Shown here in pieces: positions 32,513 through 40,874 of a stretch of DNA of 45,532 nt (positions are counted from its first letter, which is position 1; each line of letters opens with the position of its first letter). The notes beneath the pieces were generated by a model. It saw only the letters and a list, made by a program, of their open reading frames with translations, had not been told where the DNA came from and searched no databases. Made by a program: the position numbers and the translations under genes. This stretch comes from an uncultured Lachnospiraceae bacterium (GTDB lineage Bacteria; Bacillota; Clostridia; Lachnospirales; Lachnospiraceae), in the NCBI GenBank assembly GCA_947629565.1, contig CANREG010000020.1, forward strand, positions 1 to 45,532, written 5' to 3'.

Positions 32513-35500
32513 ATGATCTGGAAGATATTGGGGATTGAGGAGACGAAGGACGAGGAAAAGATTAAAGAGGCGTACCGGAACAGGCTGCATTCCGTAAATC
32601 CGGAGGATGACGAGGAGGGCTTTAAGGAACTGCGCCGCGCCTATGAGGAGGCGGTTGCCTATGCCAACCGCCCGGATACGGAGGACGAGGAAGAGGACGC
32701 CATAGATGACAGCAGAAAAAATGATGTGGACCGCTGGATTGACCGGATTGACCTGATATACCGGGATACGGCCAGCCGGATTGACGAAGACAGGTGGAAA
32801 GAACTGTTAGCGGACCCGGTATGCGACGACCTGGATACGGAATTGGAGGCAGCGGAAAAGCTGTTGGTATATTTTATGTCCCACAGCTTTATGCCGCAGA
32901 ATATCTGGCAGCTGGTGGAGAAACGGTTTCATTATCTGGACAGCTTTGACCAGTTGAAGGAGCGGTTCCCGGAAAACTATCTGGATTATGTGAAATGGCA
33001 GATTGAAAATCCCGGTTTTATCGATTACCGCCTTTTTGACGGAAAGACCGACGACCATCCGGATGATTTTATCAGCAAGCTGTTTGAGTTAAAGAACGCA
33101 TCGGATGATAAGGATTTGGAACAATTAGAGAAATTATTCAGGGAGATAGAACGGTTTGAAATTACCCACCCCTTTACCCGGGTGGAAAAGGCGCGCTATC
33201 ATCTGGCAAAGGAAGAACCCAAAGAGGCACTTGACATTATGGAGGAGCTGGATTTTGAGTATTCGGATAACGCCTATATCGAGCGCATCTATGCGGAGGC
33301 TCTGATTGCCAACGGTAAGGTGGACAGCGCTGAAAAAATTTATGACGCTTTTTTGGAAAGAATGCCGGATGACTATATCGGGCTTTTGGGAAGGGCAAAC
33401 TGCATTTTTTTAAAGGGGAATCCGGAGGAGGCGAAAGAGCAGATTGAGGACATCTTAGAGGACCGGGTGCAGGATACGGACAGTCTGGAGCTTCTTGATA
33501 CAATCAACGAGGTGTTAGTTGATAAATACGAGGCGCAGCTAAAGGAGAATTTCGACAGGGATATATGCTTTAAGCTGGGCTGGTGCTATTATCAGCAGAA
33601 GAAGTTTGACGAGGGAATCCGGCTGTTAGATAAGCTAGAGCAGGGGGAGGATTATGACTATGTCAATCTGCGCTGCCGCCTGTATCTTGCCAATGAGGAT
33701 TATGACAAGGCGTATCCGTTAGCCTTAAAATGGTTACAGATCATTGAGGAAAGTCCGGACGACGGCACAAGGGAGATGACAAAGAGAAAGCAGCGGTTGT
33801 CGTTGGCGTTATTTTCCGTAGGGGTATGCGTCTGGGAAAGGGCGGCTTCTTTAGCGGAGGACGAGAAGGAAGAAAAACAACATTCTGCGGCGAAGTATAT
33901 TAAGGAGGCTCTGGAAAAAGAGAATAATCTTTTAGTAAAGCTATCTTATATGGAGCAGCTCGCGCGTTTCTATTTAGATGCGGGAAATTATGAAAAATGT
34001 ATTGATATCTGTACGGAAATCATTGAAAAGGACCGGGGATTTTTCCCTGCCTATGTACACCGCCAGAGAGCAAATTACAAGCTGAAAAATGCAAGGGAGG
34101 TCATCGACGATTATTTTGCCTGCCAGGAGCTTTATGCGGCTTATGCGCCGCCCTATCATCTGGCGGCGGAAGTGTTCTTCGCTTTTGACCAGTATGAGGA
34201 TTTGGAAAAGGTCTTAGCGGCGGCGAAGGAAGCGGGTCTGGAAAGCCATACGCTGGAGCTTTACCGGATTCAGGATATCCATTACAAAGAATTTTCCAGA
34301 GAAAATGTAAAGATTGCCCTGCAGGCCATGATTGCCCTTCAGAAAAAAATAAAGGAGCTGCCGGAAGGGGAGGAAACGGATATTGAGGACTTAGCCAACC
34401 TAGAACGGGAGCATGCGGTCCTTTACTGGGATTTAGACGAGACGGACAAGGCGTTAGCCATTGTGGAGGAATATCTGCAGGGGCATAAGGACGATCTTAC
34501 CATGATGAATCTAAAAGCGGATATCCTTCTGCGGGAGGAACGCTATGAGGAAGCGCTCAGGGTGTGCCGGCGGTTAGCGGAGGTATTGGAGCCGGATAAT
34601 CTCTATGCCGAACTGAAATTGGGGAACTGCTATGAGCGCAAGGGGAAGTATCGCGATGCGATAAAACACTACAATGCCATACTTGAAAAAAATGAAAACT
34701 TCCAGCCGGCGCTGAGAAGAATGATGTACCTGTACAGCTTTTTGAGCAACAGGGAAAACAATCTGAAAAAATGCCGTCAGGGAATTGCCTATGCCACCCG
34801 GTTTATCGAGGCAGGCGGCGGGGCAGAGGGCTATGTAGAGAGGGGCAACCTCTATATTGACGTGTATGAGCTGGAAAAAGCGGTGGAGGATTGCCGCAAG
34901 GCCATTGAGCTGGACGAGGACGCCTACTATGCCTATAACAATCTGGGCTGCGCCCTTTTGAAGCTCCGCCGGGTAGAGGAGGCGGTTCCGCCCTTAAAGC
35001 ATGCCATAGAGATGGATCCGGAAAAGGATCATCTGCCTTATCTGAATCTGGCGGAGTGCTATCTCCTTTCCGGAGAATACGATAAGGCCATCGACGCCTA
35101 CAACGGCGCGTTAAAGCTTCACCCGGGGGTCTTTAAATGGCAGGAGGAGATTGCATCCCTTTATGTGAAAAAGGGGGAGTATGACAAGGCGATATCAATC
35201 TACCGGAAAAGAATGGACGAACTGAAAAATCCCGGTGACGTAAAGAGATTTCTGGCGAAATGTTTTGGAACATTTTTGAGTGAAGAAAAGAAAGAGGAGA
35301 TATGGGAATATGAGACGGAGCTTTTAAAAATTTATAAGAAACTGGGGAATATATACCGGAAGGCCGGTAATACTGAAAAGGCGGAGTATTATTTCAACCT
35401 TATCTGCCGGCGATGGAAGAATCCGTCGGTTGACCGGTACGCTTTTTCGGAGCTGGAAGAGGCAGGCGAATATTTCCGGGAAAAGGGCGACTTTAAAACT

Positions 35501-35959
35501 GCGGCCCGGATTTTGTCGGAGGGACTTAGGGTAAACCGGCCGAATTCCTTAGAGAGGAATCATCTGCATTTTACCTGCGCCACTGTGCATTTTGAAGAAA
35601 AGAAGAAGGAGGAGGCAGCTTTAGAGGCGAAGGTGTTTTTAAAGGGGATTTTTGATTATTACGGCGGGGAGGACAAATATCTTGCAGACGCCCGTTATCG
35701 GCCCGCCAGACTTTATAATATTGCCATTATGTATATCTGTATGGGCGATTTGGATAAGGCCGGAAAATATCTAAAGAGAATCGCTTCCTGCAATTTATGC
35801 GTTATGTGCGAAAACGCCGGCTGCTTTGAATATTATTTTGGACTGGGGCTGATTGCAGAGCTTAAAGGGGATAAGGAACAGGCAGGGCAGCTTTACCGCA
35901 GGGCGTTGGAAATAGAGAAGGATTATCCGTGCTGTGCCCGGCATTTGAAAAACTTATAG
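32513..35959 (+). CDS. J-domain-like/TPR protein, probable HscC co-chaperone
   Basis: The protein has 1148 residues. GGAGG lies nine bases before ATG 32513. The first 55 residues have the helix pattern of a J domain (WKILGIEETKDEEKIKEAYR ... GFKELRRAYEEA), but the HPD tripeptide that triggers Hsp70 ATPase is replaced by Asn-Pro-Glu (29-31). The rest is a long run of tetratricopeptide repeats, clearest near residues 800-900 (AYNNLGCALLKLRRVEEAV, YLNLAECYLLSGEYDKAI). No signal or membrane segment is present. The next gene is an HscC-type Hsp70, and Escherichia coli also encodes divergent J proteins (DjlB, DjlC) beside hscC, so a dedicated pair is inferred. The TPR array would select clients. 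Confidence 0.87.
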   Translation: MIWKILGIEETKDEEKIKEAYRNRLHSVNPEDDEEGFKELRRAYEEAVAYANRPDTEDEEEDAIDDSRKNDVDRWIDRIDLIYRDTASRIDEDRWKELLADPVCDDLDTELEAAEKLLVYFMSHSFMPQNIWQLVEKRFHYLDSFDQLKERFPENYLDYVKWQIENPGFIDYRLFDGKTDDHPDDFISKLFELKNASDDKDLEQLEKLFREIERFEITHPFTRVEKARYHLAKEEPKEALDIMEELDFEYSDNAYIERIYAEALIANGKVDSAEKIYDAFLERMPDDYIGLLGRANCIFLKGNPEEAKEQIEDILEDRVQDTDSLELLDTINEVLVDKYEAQLKENFDRDICFKLGWCYYQQKKFDEGIRLLDKLEQGEDYDYVNLRCRLYLANEDYDKAYPLALKWLQIIEESPDDGTREMTKRKQRLSLALFSVGVCVWERAASLAEDEKEEKQHSAAKYIKEALEKENNLLVKLSYMEQLARFYLDAGNYEKCIDICTEIIEKDRGFFPAYVHRQRANYKLKNAREVIDDYFACQELYAAYAPPYHLAAEVFFAFDQYEDLEKVLAAAKEAGLESHTLELYRIQDIHYKEFSRENVKIALQAMIALQKKIKELPEGEETDIEDLANLEREHAVLYWDLDETDKALAIVEEYLQGHKDDLTMMNLKADILLREERYEEALRVCRRLAEVLEPDNLYAELKLGNCYERKGKYRDAIKHYNAILEKNENFQPALRRMMYLYSFLSNRENNLKKCRQGIAYATRFIEAGGGAEGYVERGNLYIDVYELEKAVEDCRKAIELDEDAYYAYNNLGCALLKLRRVEEAVPPLKHAIEMDPEKDHLPYLNLAECYLLSGEYDKAIDAYNGALKLHPGVFKWQEEIASLYVKKGEYDKAISIYRKRMDELKNPGDVKRFLAKCFGTFLSEEKKEEIWEYETELLKIYKKLGNIYRKAGNTEKAEYYFNLICRRWKNPSVDRYAFSELEEAGEYFREKGDFKTAARILSEGLRVNRPNSLERNHLHFTCATVHFEEKKKEEAALEAKVFLKGIFDYYGGEDKYLADARYRPARLYNIAIMYICMGDLDKAGKYLKRIASCNLCVMCENAGCFEYYFGLGLIAELKGDKEQAGQLYRRALEIEKDYPCCARHLKNL

Positions 35960-36012
35960 CTTTATGATATAGTGTTAGTTGCAATTAACAGGAAAAGGAC
36001 TGAGGATGCAAA

Positions 36013-37701
36013 ATGATTATCGGTATTGATTTGGGAACCACAAACAGCCTGGCTGCTTATTATACAGAGGATGGGCCAAAGATTATTCCCAACCGTTTGG
36101 GGAAGAATCTGACGCCCTCTGTCGTCAGCGTTGATGAAAACGGACAGGTTTTCATCGGGGAGACGGCTAAGGAGAGGATGCTGTTATATCCGGATACGGC
36201 GGCTTCCGTATTTAAGAGAAGCATGGGCAGTGAAAAAATATATGAGCTCTCAGGAAAAAAATTTCTTCCGGAGGAGCTGTCTGCGCTGGTGTTAAAGGCG
36301 CTCAAAGAGGATGCGGAAGGCTTTCTTGGCGAAGAGGTGACGGAGGCGGTCATCAGTGTCCCGGCGTACTTTAATGACGAGAGAAGAAGGGCGACCAAGC
36401 GGGCGGGCGAGTTGGCCGGACTTAAGGTGGAGCGGATTATCAGCGAGCCCACGGCGGCAGCCATTGCCTACGGCCTTTATCAGAACCGGGAAAACGGTAA
36501 GTTTTTGGTATTTGATTTAGGAGGCGGAACCTTTGATGTGTCCATTTTGGAGCTGTTTGATTCCATTATCGAGGTCCGGGCCGTTGCCGGAGATAATTTC
36601 TTAGGCGGAGAGGATTTTACGAAAGTCATTGAACAGATTTTCTTTGACAAGAATCCGGAGCTTGACAGGGATTCGCTAAATGAAAAGGAGCTTCGCCATA
36701 TTACAAAACAGGCGGAGAATTTAAAACTCGGCTTTACCGACAAGCGGGTGTCCGATATGACCTGCCGGATTGGGGATAAGACCTATGAGATGAGTTTATC
36801 CATCGAGGAGTATGAGGCCAAATGCGACGAGCTGCTTGACCGGATACGCCAGCCGATTAAACGCAGTCTTTCCGACGCCAACATAAGGCTGAAAGACATT
36901 GACCGGGTGGTGATGGTGGGCGGCGCCACCAAGCTTTCCTTTATCCGTAAATTTGTGGGCAAGCTGTTCCATAACCTGCCGGATACTTCTATCAATCCGG
37001 ATGAAGCGGTTGCTTTAGGGGCAGCCGTCCAGGGAGCTATGAAGGAGCGGAAGGACAGTATTAAAGAGGTGATTTTGACGGACGTATGTCCCTTTACCCT
37101 TGGGACAGAGGTGGTATTAGAAAAGGAAAACGGACGCTTTGAGGACGGACATTTCTGCCCGATTATCGAGCGCAATACCACAATTCCCGCCAGCCGGACG
37201 GAAAGGCTTTACACCGTCCATGACAACCAGACGCAGATTCGCTGCAAGGTCCTGCAGGGGGAGAGCCGGTTTGCCTCTAACAATGTGCAGCTTGGGGAGA
37301 TTAATATCCGGGTGCCTAAGGCGGAGGCCGGTAAGGAGGCTGTGGATGTTACCTATACCTATGACGTCAATTCTATTTTAGAGGTAGAGATTAAAGTGAT
37401 ATCCACCGGCGAGGTGACGAAGCAGATTATCAAGACCAACGCCACGGATATGACGGAAGAGGAGATTAAAGAGAGAATGGAGGCTCTTTCTTATCTGAAG
37501 ATTCACCCGAAGGACAAAGAGGAGAATAAGCTGCTCCTCTTAAGGGGGGAACGGCTTTATGAGGAGAGCATCGGACAGGAGCGTATGCAGATTGAATATG
37601 CCCTGCGGAATTTTGAGAAGGCCTTAGATACCAGAGAGGACAGCGTCATTGAGGGAGCCAGAAGGGAATTTAAGGAGTTTTTAGAGGAGTTTACGGAATA
37701 A
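36013..37701 (+). CDS. hscC: HscC-type Hsp70 chaperone
   Basis: The protein has 562 residues, shorter than DnaK and close to E. coli HscC (556). The ATPase domain is complete: GIDLGTTNSLAAYY at the start, VISVPAYFNDERRRATKRAG, EPTAAAIAYG, FDLGGGTFDVSILE and VVMVGGATKLSFIR. HscC-like features are FKRSMGSEKIYEL and the EVILTDVCPFTLG to IIERNTTIPASR substrate-domain entry. The C-terminal lid is short. GAGG precedes the ATG. It lies 53 nt downstream of the J-like/TPR gene in the same direction with no terminator between, so the two are probably co-transcribed. Clients are unknown. Confidence 0.93.
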   Translation: MIIGIDLGTTNSLAAYYTEDGPKIIPNRLGKNLTPSVVSVDENGQVFIGETAKERMLLYPDTAASVFKRSMGSEKIYELSGKKFLPEELSALVLKALKEDAEGFLGEEVTEAVISVPAYFNDERRRATKRAGELAGLKVERIISEPTAAAIAYGLYQNRENGKFLVFDLGGGTFDVSILELFDSIIEVRAVAGDNFLGGEDFTKVIEQIFFDKNPELDRDSLNEKELRHITKQAENLKLGFTDKRVSDMTCRIGDKTYEMSLSIEEYEAKCDELLDRIRQPIKRSLSDANIRLKDIDRVVMVGGATKLSFIRKFVGKLFHNLPDTSINPDEAVALGAAVQGAMKERKDSIKEVILTDVCPFTLGTEVVLEKENGRFEDGHFCPIIERNTTIPASRTERLYTVHDNQTQIRCKVLQGESRFASNNVQLGEINIRVPKAEAGKEAVDVTYTYDVNSILEVEIKVISTGEVTKQIIKTNATDMTEEEIKERMEALSYLKIHPKDKEENKLLLLRGERLYEESIGQERMQIEYALRNFEKALDTREDSVIEGARREFKEFLEEFTE

Positions 37702-37706
37702 CCTCC

Positions 37707-37735
37707 TTTACAAAAATTGTGATTTTGATTATAAT
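37707..37735 (+). promoter_or_regulatory. Promoter of purMND
   Basis: TTTACA, 17 bp, TATAAT, with a predicted start near 37742. The -10 hexamer overlaps the left arm of the hairpin at 37732-37771. Confidence 0.6.
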
Positions 37736-37771
37736 GGCGTTATGTGCAGACATAGCGTCATTACAATTTTT
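37732..37771 (+). terminator. Terminator-like hairpin overlapping the purM promoter
   Basis: A 14-bp stem (37732-37745 with 37750-37763, two G-T pairs, loop GCAG) is followed by CAATTTTTG. Transcripts reading through from hscC could fold it and stop. Transcripts from the purM promoter start inside the left arm and could not form the full stem. It could instead be a palindromic operator. Confidence 0.55.
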
Positions 37772-37785
37772 GGGAGGATAAAAGA

Positions 37786-38811
37786 ATGGATTATAAGAAT
37801 GCCGGTGTAGACATTGAAGCAGGATATCGCTCAGTGGAGTTGATGAAGGAACATATTAAGAAGACCATGCGGGAAGAGGTGCTTACCAATATTGGCGGTT
37901 TTTCCGGCGCATTTTCTCTGGATAAGTTTAAAAATATGGAGCATCCTACACTGGTTTCCGGAACAGACGGCGTGGGAACCAAATTAAAGCTGGCATTTCT
38001 TATGGATAAGCATAATACCATCGGCATTGACTGCGTGGCCATGTGCGTCAACGACATTGCCTGCGCAGGCGGCGAGCCGTTATTTTTCTTAGACTATATC
38101 GCCTGTGGCAGAAATTACCCGGAAAAGATTGCAGAGATTGTAAGCGGAGTGGCTGAGGGGTGTTCCCAGTCAGACGCCGCGCTGATTGGCGGGGAGACTG
38201 CGGAGATGCCCGGCTTTTATCCCGAAGACGAGTATGATTTAGCCGGTTTTGCGGTGGGCATTGTAGATCAGAAGGATTTGATTACAGGCAAGGACATAAA
38301 GCCGGGAGATGTGCTGGTGGGTATTGCGTCAAGCGGAGTGCACAGCAACGGATTTTCCCTGGTGCGGAAGGTCTTTGAGATGACGAAGGAATCACTGGAT
38401 ACCTATTATGACGAGTTGGGTAAGACTTTGGGCGAGGCGCTGCTTGCCCCCACTAAGATTTATGTGAAGGCGCTTAGGAGCGTAAGGGAGGCGGGAGTGA
38501 AGATTAAGGGCTGCTCCCATATTACCGGCGGCGGCTTTTATGAGAATATTCCCAGAATGCTTCCGGAGGGCGTAAAGGCATTGGTAGAAAAGAACGCCTA
38601 CGAGGTACCCCCCATTTTTCGTCTGCTGGCAAAGACCGGGGATATTGAAGAGAAGATGATGTACAATACCTACAACATGGGAATCGGCATGATGCTGGCA
38701 GTAGATGCGAAGGATGCAGATAAGACGATAGCGGCGCTTAAACAGGCCGGGGAACAGGCTTATGTGACAGGCCGAATAGAAGCCGGAGAAAAGGGAGTAG
38801 AATTAATTTAG
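37786..38811 (+). CDS. purM: Phosphoribosylformylglycinamidine cyclo-ligase
   Basis: The protein has 341 residues, typical for PurM. It begins [20 protein letters not shown], and family motifs include [61 protein letters not shown] and [15 protein letters not shown]. It closes FGAM to AIR with ATP. GGGAGG precedes the ATG. First gene of the purM-purN-purD unit, with purN starting 18 nt after its stop. Confidence 0.98.
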   Translation: MDYKNAGVDIEAGYRSVELMKEHIKKTMREEVLTNIGGFSGAFSLDKFKNMEHPTLVSGTDGVGTKLKLAFLMDKHNTIGIDCVAMCVNDIACAGGEPLFFLDYIACGRNYPEKIAEIVSGVAEGCSQSDAALIGGETAEMPGFYPEDEYDLAGFAVGIVDQKDLITGKDIKPGDVLVGIASSGVHSNGFSLVRKVFEMTKESLDTYYDELGKTLGEALLAPTKIYVKALRSVREAGVKIKGCSHITGGGFYENIPRMLPEGVKALVEKNAYEVPPIFRLLAKTGDIEEKMMYNTYNMGIGMMLAVDAKDADKTIAALKQAGEQAYVTGRIEAGEKGVELI

Positions 38812-38829
38812 GTGAAGTGAGGAGAAGAT

Positions 38830-39456
38830 ATGCTTAAGGTAGCAGTCATGGTGTCTGGGGGAGGAACCAACCTTCAGGCCATAATAGATGCAGTGGAATC
38901 GGAACGGATTACGAATACGGAATTAACGGCGGTAATCAGCAACAACAAGGGCGCTTATGCTTTGGAGAGAGCCAAGAAGGCGGGAATCCGGGATATTGTG
39001 GTTTCCCCTAAGGATTATGAGACCAGACAGGAGTTTAACCGGGCGCTTATAGAAACAGTGGACGCCCTGGAGGTGGATTTAATTGTGCTTGCAGGCTATT
39101 TGGTCGTCCTGCCGCCGGAGATGATAGAAAAGTATGAAAACCGGATTATCAATATTCACCCGTCTTTAATCCCCGCTTTTTGCGGAAAGGGGTATTATGG
39201 GTTAAAGGTTCATGAGGCCGCTTTGGAACGAGGCGTCAAGGTGGCTGGCGCTACCGTTCATTTTGTCGATGCGGGAACGGACACCGGTCCCATTATCTTA
39301 CAGAAAGCGGTTGTAGTGGAAAACGGAGACACGCCGAAGATTTTACAGCAGCGGGTAATGGAGCAGGCGGAGTGGATTTTACTGCCGGAGGCCATTGATA
39401 TGATTGCCAATAACCGGGTGGTTGTAGTCGACGGAAAGACAGTGATTAAGAACTGA
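38830..39456 (+). CDS. purN: Phosphoribosylglycinamide formyltransferase
   Basis: The protein has 208 residues. The N-terminal phosphate loop is MVSGGGTNLQAIIDA. The catalytic segment NIHPSLIPAFCGKGYYGLKV holds the Asn and His of the active site, and the Asp follows in VDAGTDTGPII. It transfers a formyl group from 10-formyl-tetrahydrofolate to GAR. The order purM-purN is conserved in many Bacillota. AGGAGAAGAT precedes the ATG. Confidence 0.97.
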   Translation: MLKVAVMVSGGGTNLQAIIDAVESERITNTELTAVISNNKGAYALERAKKAGIRDIVVSPKDYETRQEFNRALIETVDALEVDLIVLAGYLVVLPPEMIEKYENRIINIHPSLIPAFCGKGYYGLKVHEAALERGVKVAGATVHFVDAGTDTGPIILQKAVVVENGDTPKILQQRVMEQAEWILLPEAIDMIANNRVVVVDGKTVIKN

Positions 39457-39516
39457 GTGAAAATATATGGTTGCAATTCTGATAAATGGTGATAATAGAG
39501 AGCAGGAGGATAAGTC

Positions 39517-40788
39517 ATGAAAGTGTTGATTATTGGAAGCGGCGGCAGAGAACACGCCATTGCCTATTGTGCGGCGAAAAGCAAAAGGGTATCTAAGCTC
39601 TATGCGGCGCCGGGAAATGCGGGTATTGCGAAGTTAGCAGAGTGCGTGGATATTCCGGTAATGGACTTTGAAAAGCAGGTGGCGTTTGCAAAGGAGAACG
39701 CCATTGATTTTGTGATTGTCGGACCGGATGATCCGTTGGTGGCAGGCTGTGTGGACGCCTTTGAAGCAGCGGGAATCAAGGTGTTTGGACCGAGAAAGAA
39801 TGCGGCAATCATTGAGGGCTCTAAGGCATTTTCCAAGGATTTGATGAAGAAATATGGGATTCCGACGGCGGCCTATGAGACCTTTGACAATGCAGATAAG
39901 GCGTTGGAATATTTAGAGACGGCGCAGTTCCCGATTGTGTTAAAGGCAGACGGCTTGGCTTTGGGAAAGGGCGTGCTAATCTGTAATACCTTAGCGGAGG
40001 CAAAGGACGGCGTGAAAGAGATTATGCTGGATAAGCATTTTGGAGACGCTGGCAACCGGATGGTTATCGAGGAATATATGACCGGCAGAGAGGTATCTGT
40101 GTTGGCCTTTTGCGACGGCACGACGATTAAGACCATGACGTCTGCACAGGACCATAAAAGGGCAAAGGACGGGGACCAGGGATTGAATACCGGAGGAATG
40201 GGAACATTTTCTCCCAGTCCGTTCTATACGAAGGAGATTGATGATTTCTGCCAGAAGGAGATATATAATAAGACCATGGCAGCCATGAAGGCGGAGGGCC
40301 GGGCCTTTACCGGCGTACTGTTTACCGGTTTGATGCTGACCGACAAAGGGGCTAAGGTACTGGAATTTAACGCCCGGTTTGGCGATCCGGAGGCCCAGGT
40401 GGTACTGCCCCGGATGAAAAATGATATTATTGACGTCATGGAGGCCTGCATTGAGGGAAGGCTTGACGAGGTGAATCTGGAGTTTGAGGACAATGCGGCA
40501 GTCTGCGTGGTACTGGCTTCAGACGGGTATCCGGTTTCCTACGAGAAGGGATTTCCCATTAAGGGCTTAGAAACCTTTGATAATAAAGAAGGCTACTATG
40601 TATTCCATGCGGGAACAAAGGAAGAAAACGGAGAGATTGTAACCAACGGCGGCCGGGTGCTTGGCGTAACCGCCAAGGGTGAGAACCTGTTAAAGGCAAG
40701 AGCCAACGCCTATGAGGCAGTGGAATGGATTGATTTTCAGAACAAATATATGCGCCATGATATCGGGAAGGCCATTGACGAACAGTAA
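39517..40788 (+). CDS. purD: Phosphoribosylamine--glycine ligase
   Basis: The protein has 423 residues, typical for PurD. It opens with MKVLIIGSGGREHAIAY, followed by the ATP-grasp core: FPIVLKADGLALGKGV, VIEEYMTGREVSVLAFCDG, GMGTFSPSPFYT and LEFNARFGDPEAQVVLPRM. It makes GAR from phosphoribosylamine and glycine. GGAGGATAAG precedes the ATG, and the gene lies 60 nt after purN. purH and purF are not in this window. Confidence 0.98.
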   Translation: MKVLIIGSGGREHAIAYCAAKSKRVSKLYAAPGNAGIAKLAECVDIPVMDFEKQVAFAKENAIDFVIVGPDDPLVAGCVDAFEAAGIKVFGPRKNAAIIEGSKAFSKDLMKKYGIPTAAYETFDNADKALEYLETAQFPIVLKADGLALGKGVLICNTLAEAKDGVKEIMLDKHFGDAGNRMVIEEYMTGREVSVLAFCDGTTIKTMTSAQDHKRAKDGDQGLNTGGMGTFSPSPFYTKEIDDFCQKEIYNKTMAAMKAEGRAFTGVLFTGLMLTDKGAKVLEFNARFGDPEAQVVLPRMKNDIIDVMEACIEGRLDEVNLEFEDNAAVCVVLASDGYPVSYEKGFPIKGLETFDNKEGYYVFHAGTKEENGEIVTNGGRVLGVTAKGENLLKARANAYEAVEWIDFQNKYMRHDIGKAIDEQ

Positions 40789-40803
40789 GAAATGTACGAA
40801 GGA

Positions 40804-40830
40804 GGGGACTGTAATTTGCAGTCCCTTTAT
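40804..40830 (+). terminator. Weak terminator after purD
   Basis: The stem GGGACTG/CAGTCCC has a short TAATTTG loop, but only TTTAT follows. Partial read-through into clpC is likely. Confidence 0.5.
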
Positions 40831-40874
40831 GTCCGTATATCATAGAGAATAAAACAGACAGATTGGAGAATGAG

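Noticed and set aside
32457-32513. 18-codon leader ORF overlapping the J-like/TPR start
   Set aside because: Its ATG overlaps the -10 box of the predicted promoter (32456-32461), so it would not be on the mRNA. Its apparent ribosome binding site lies in the promoter spacer.
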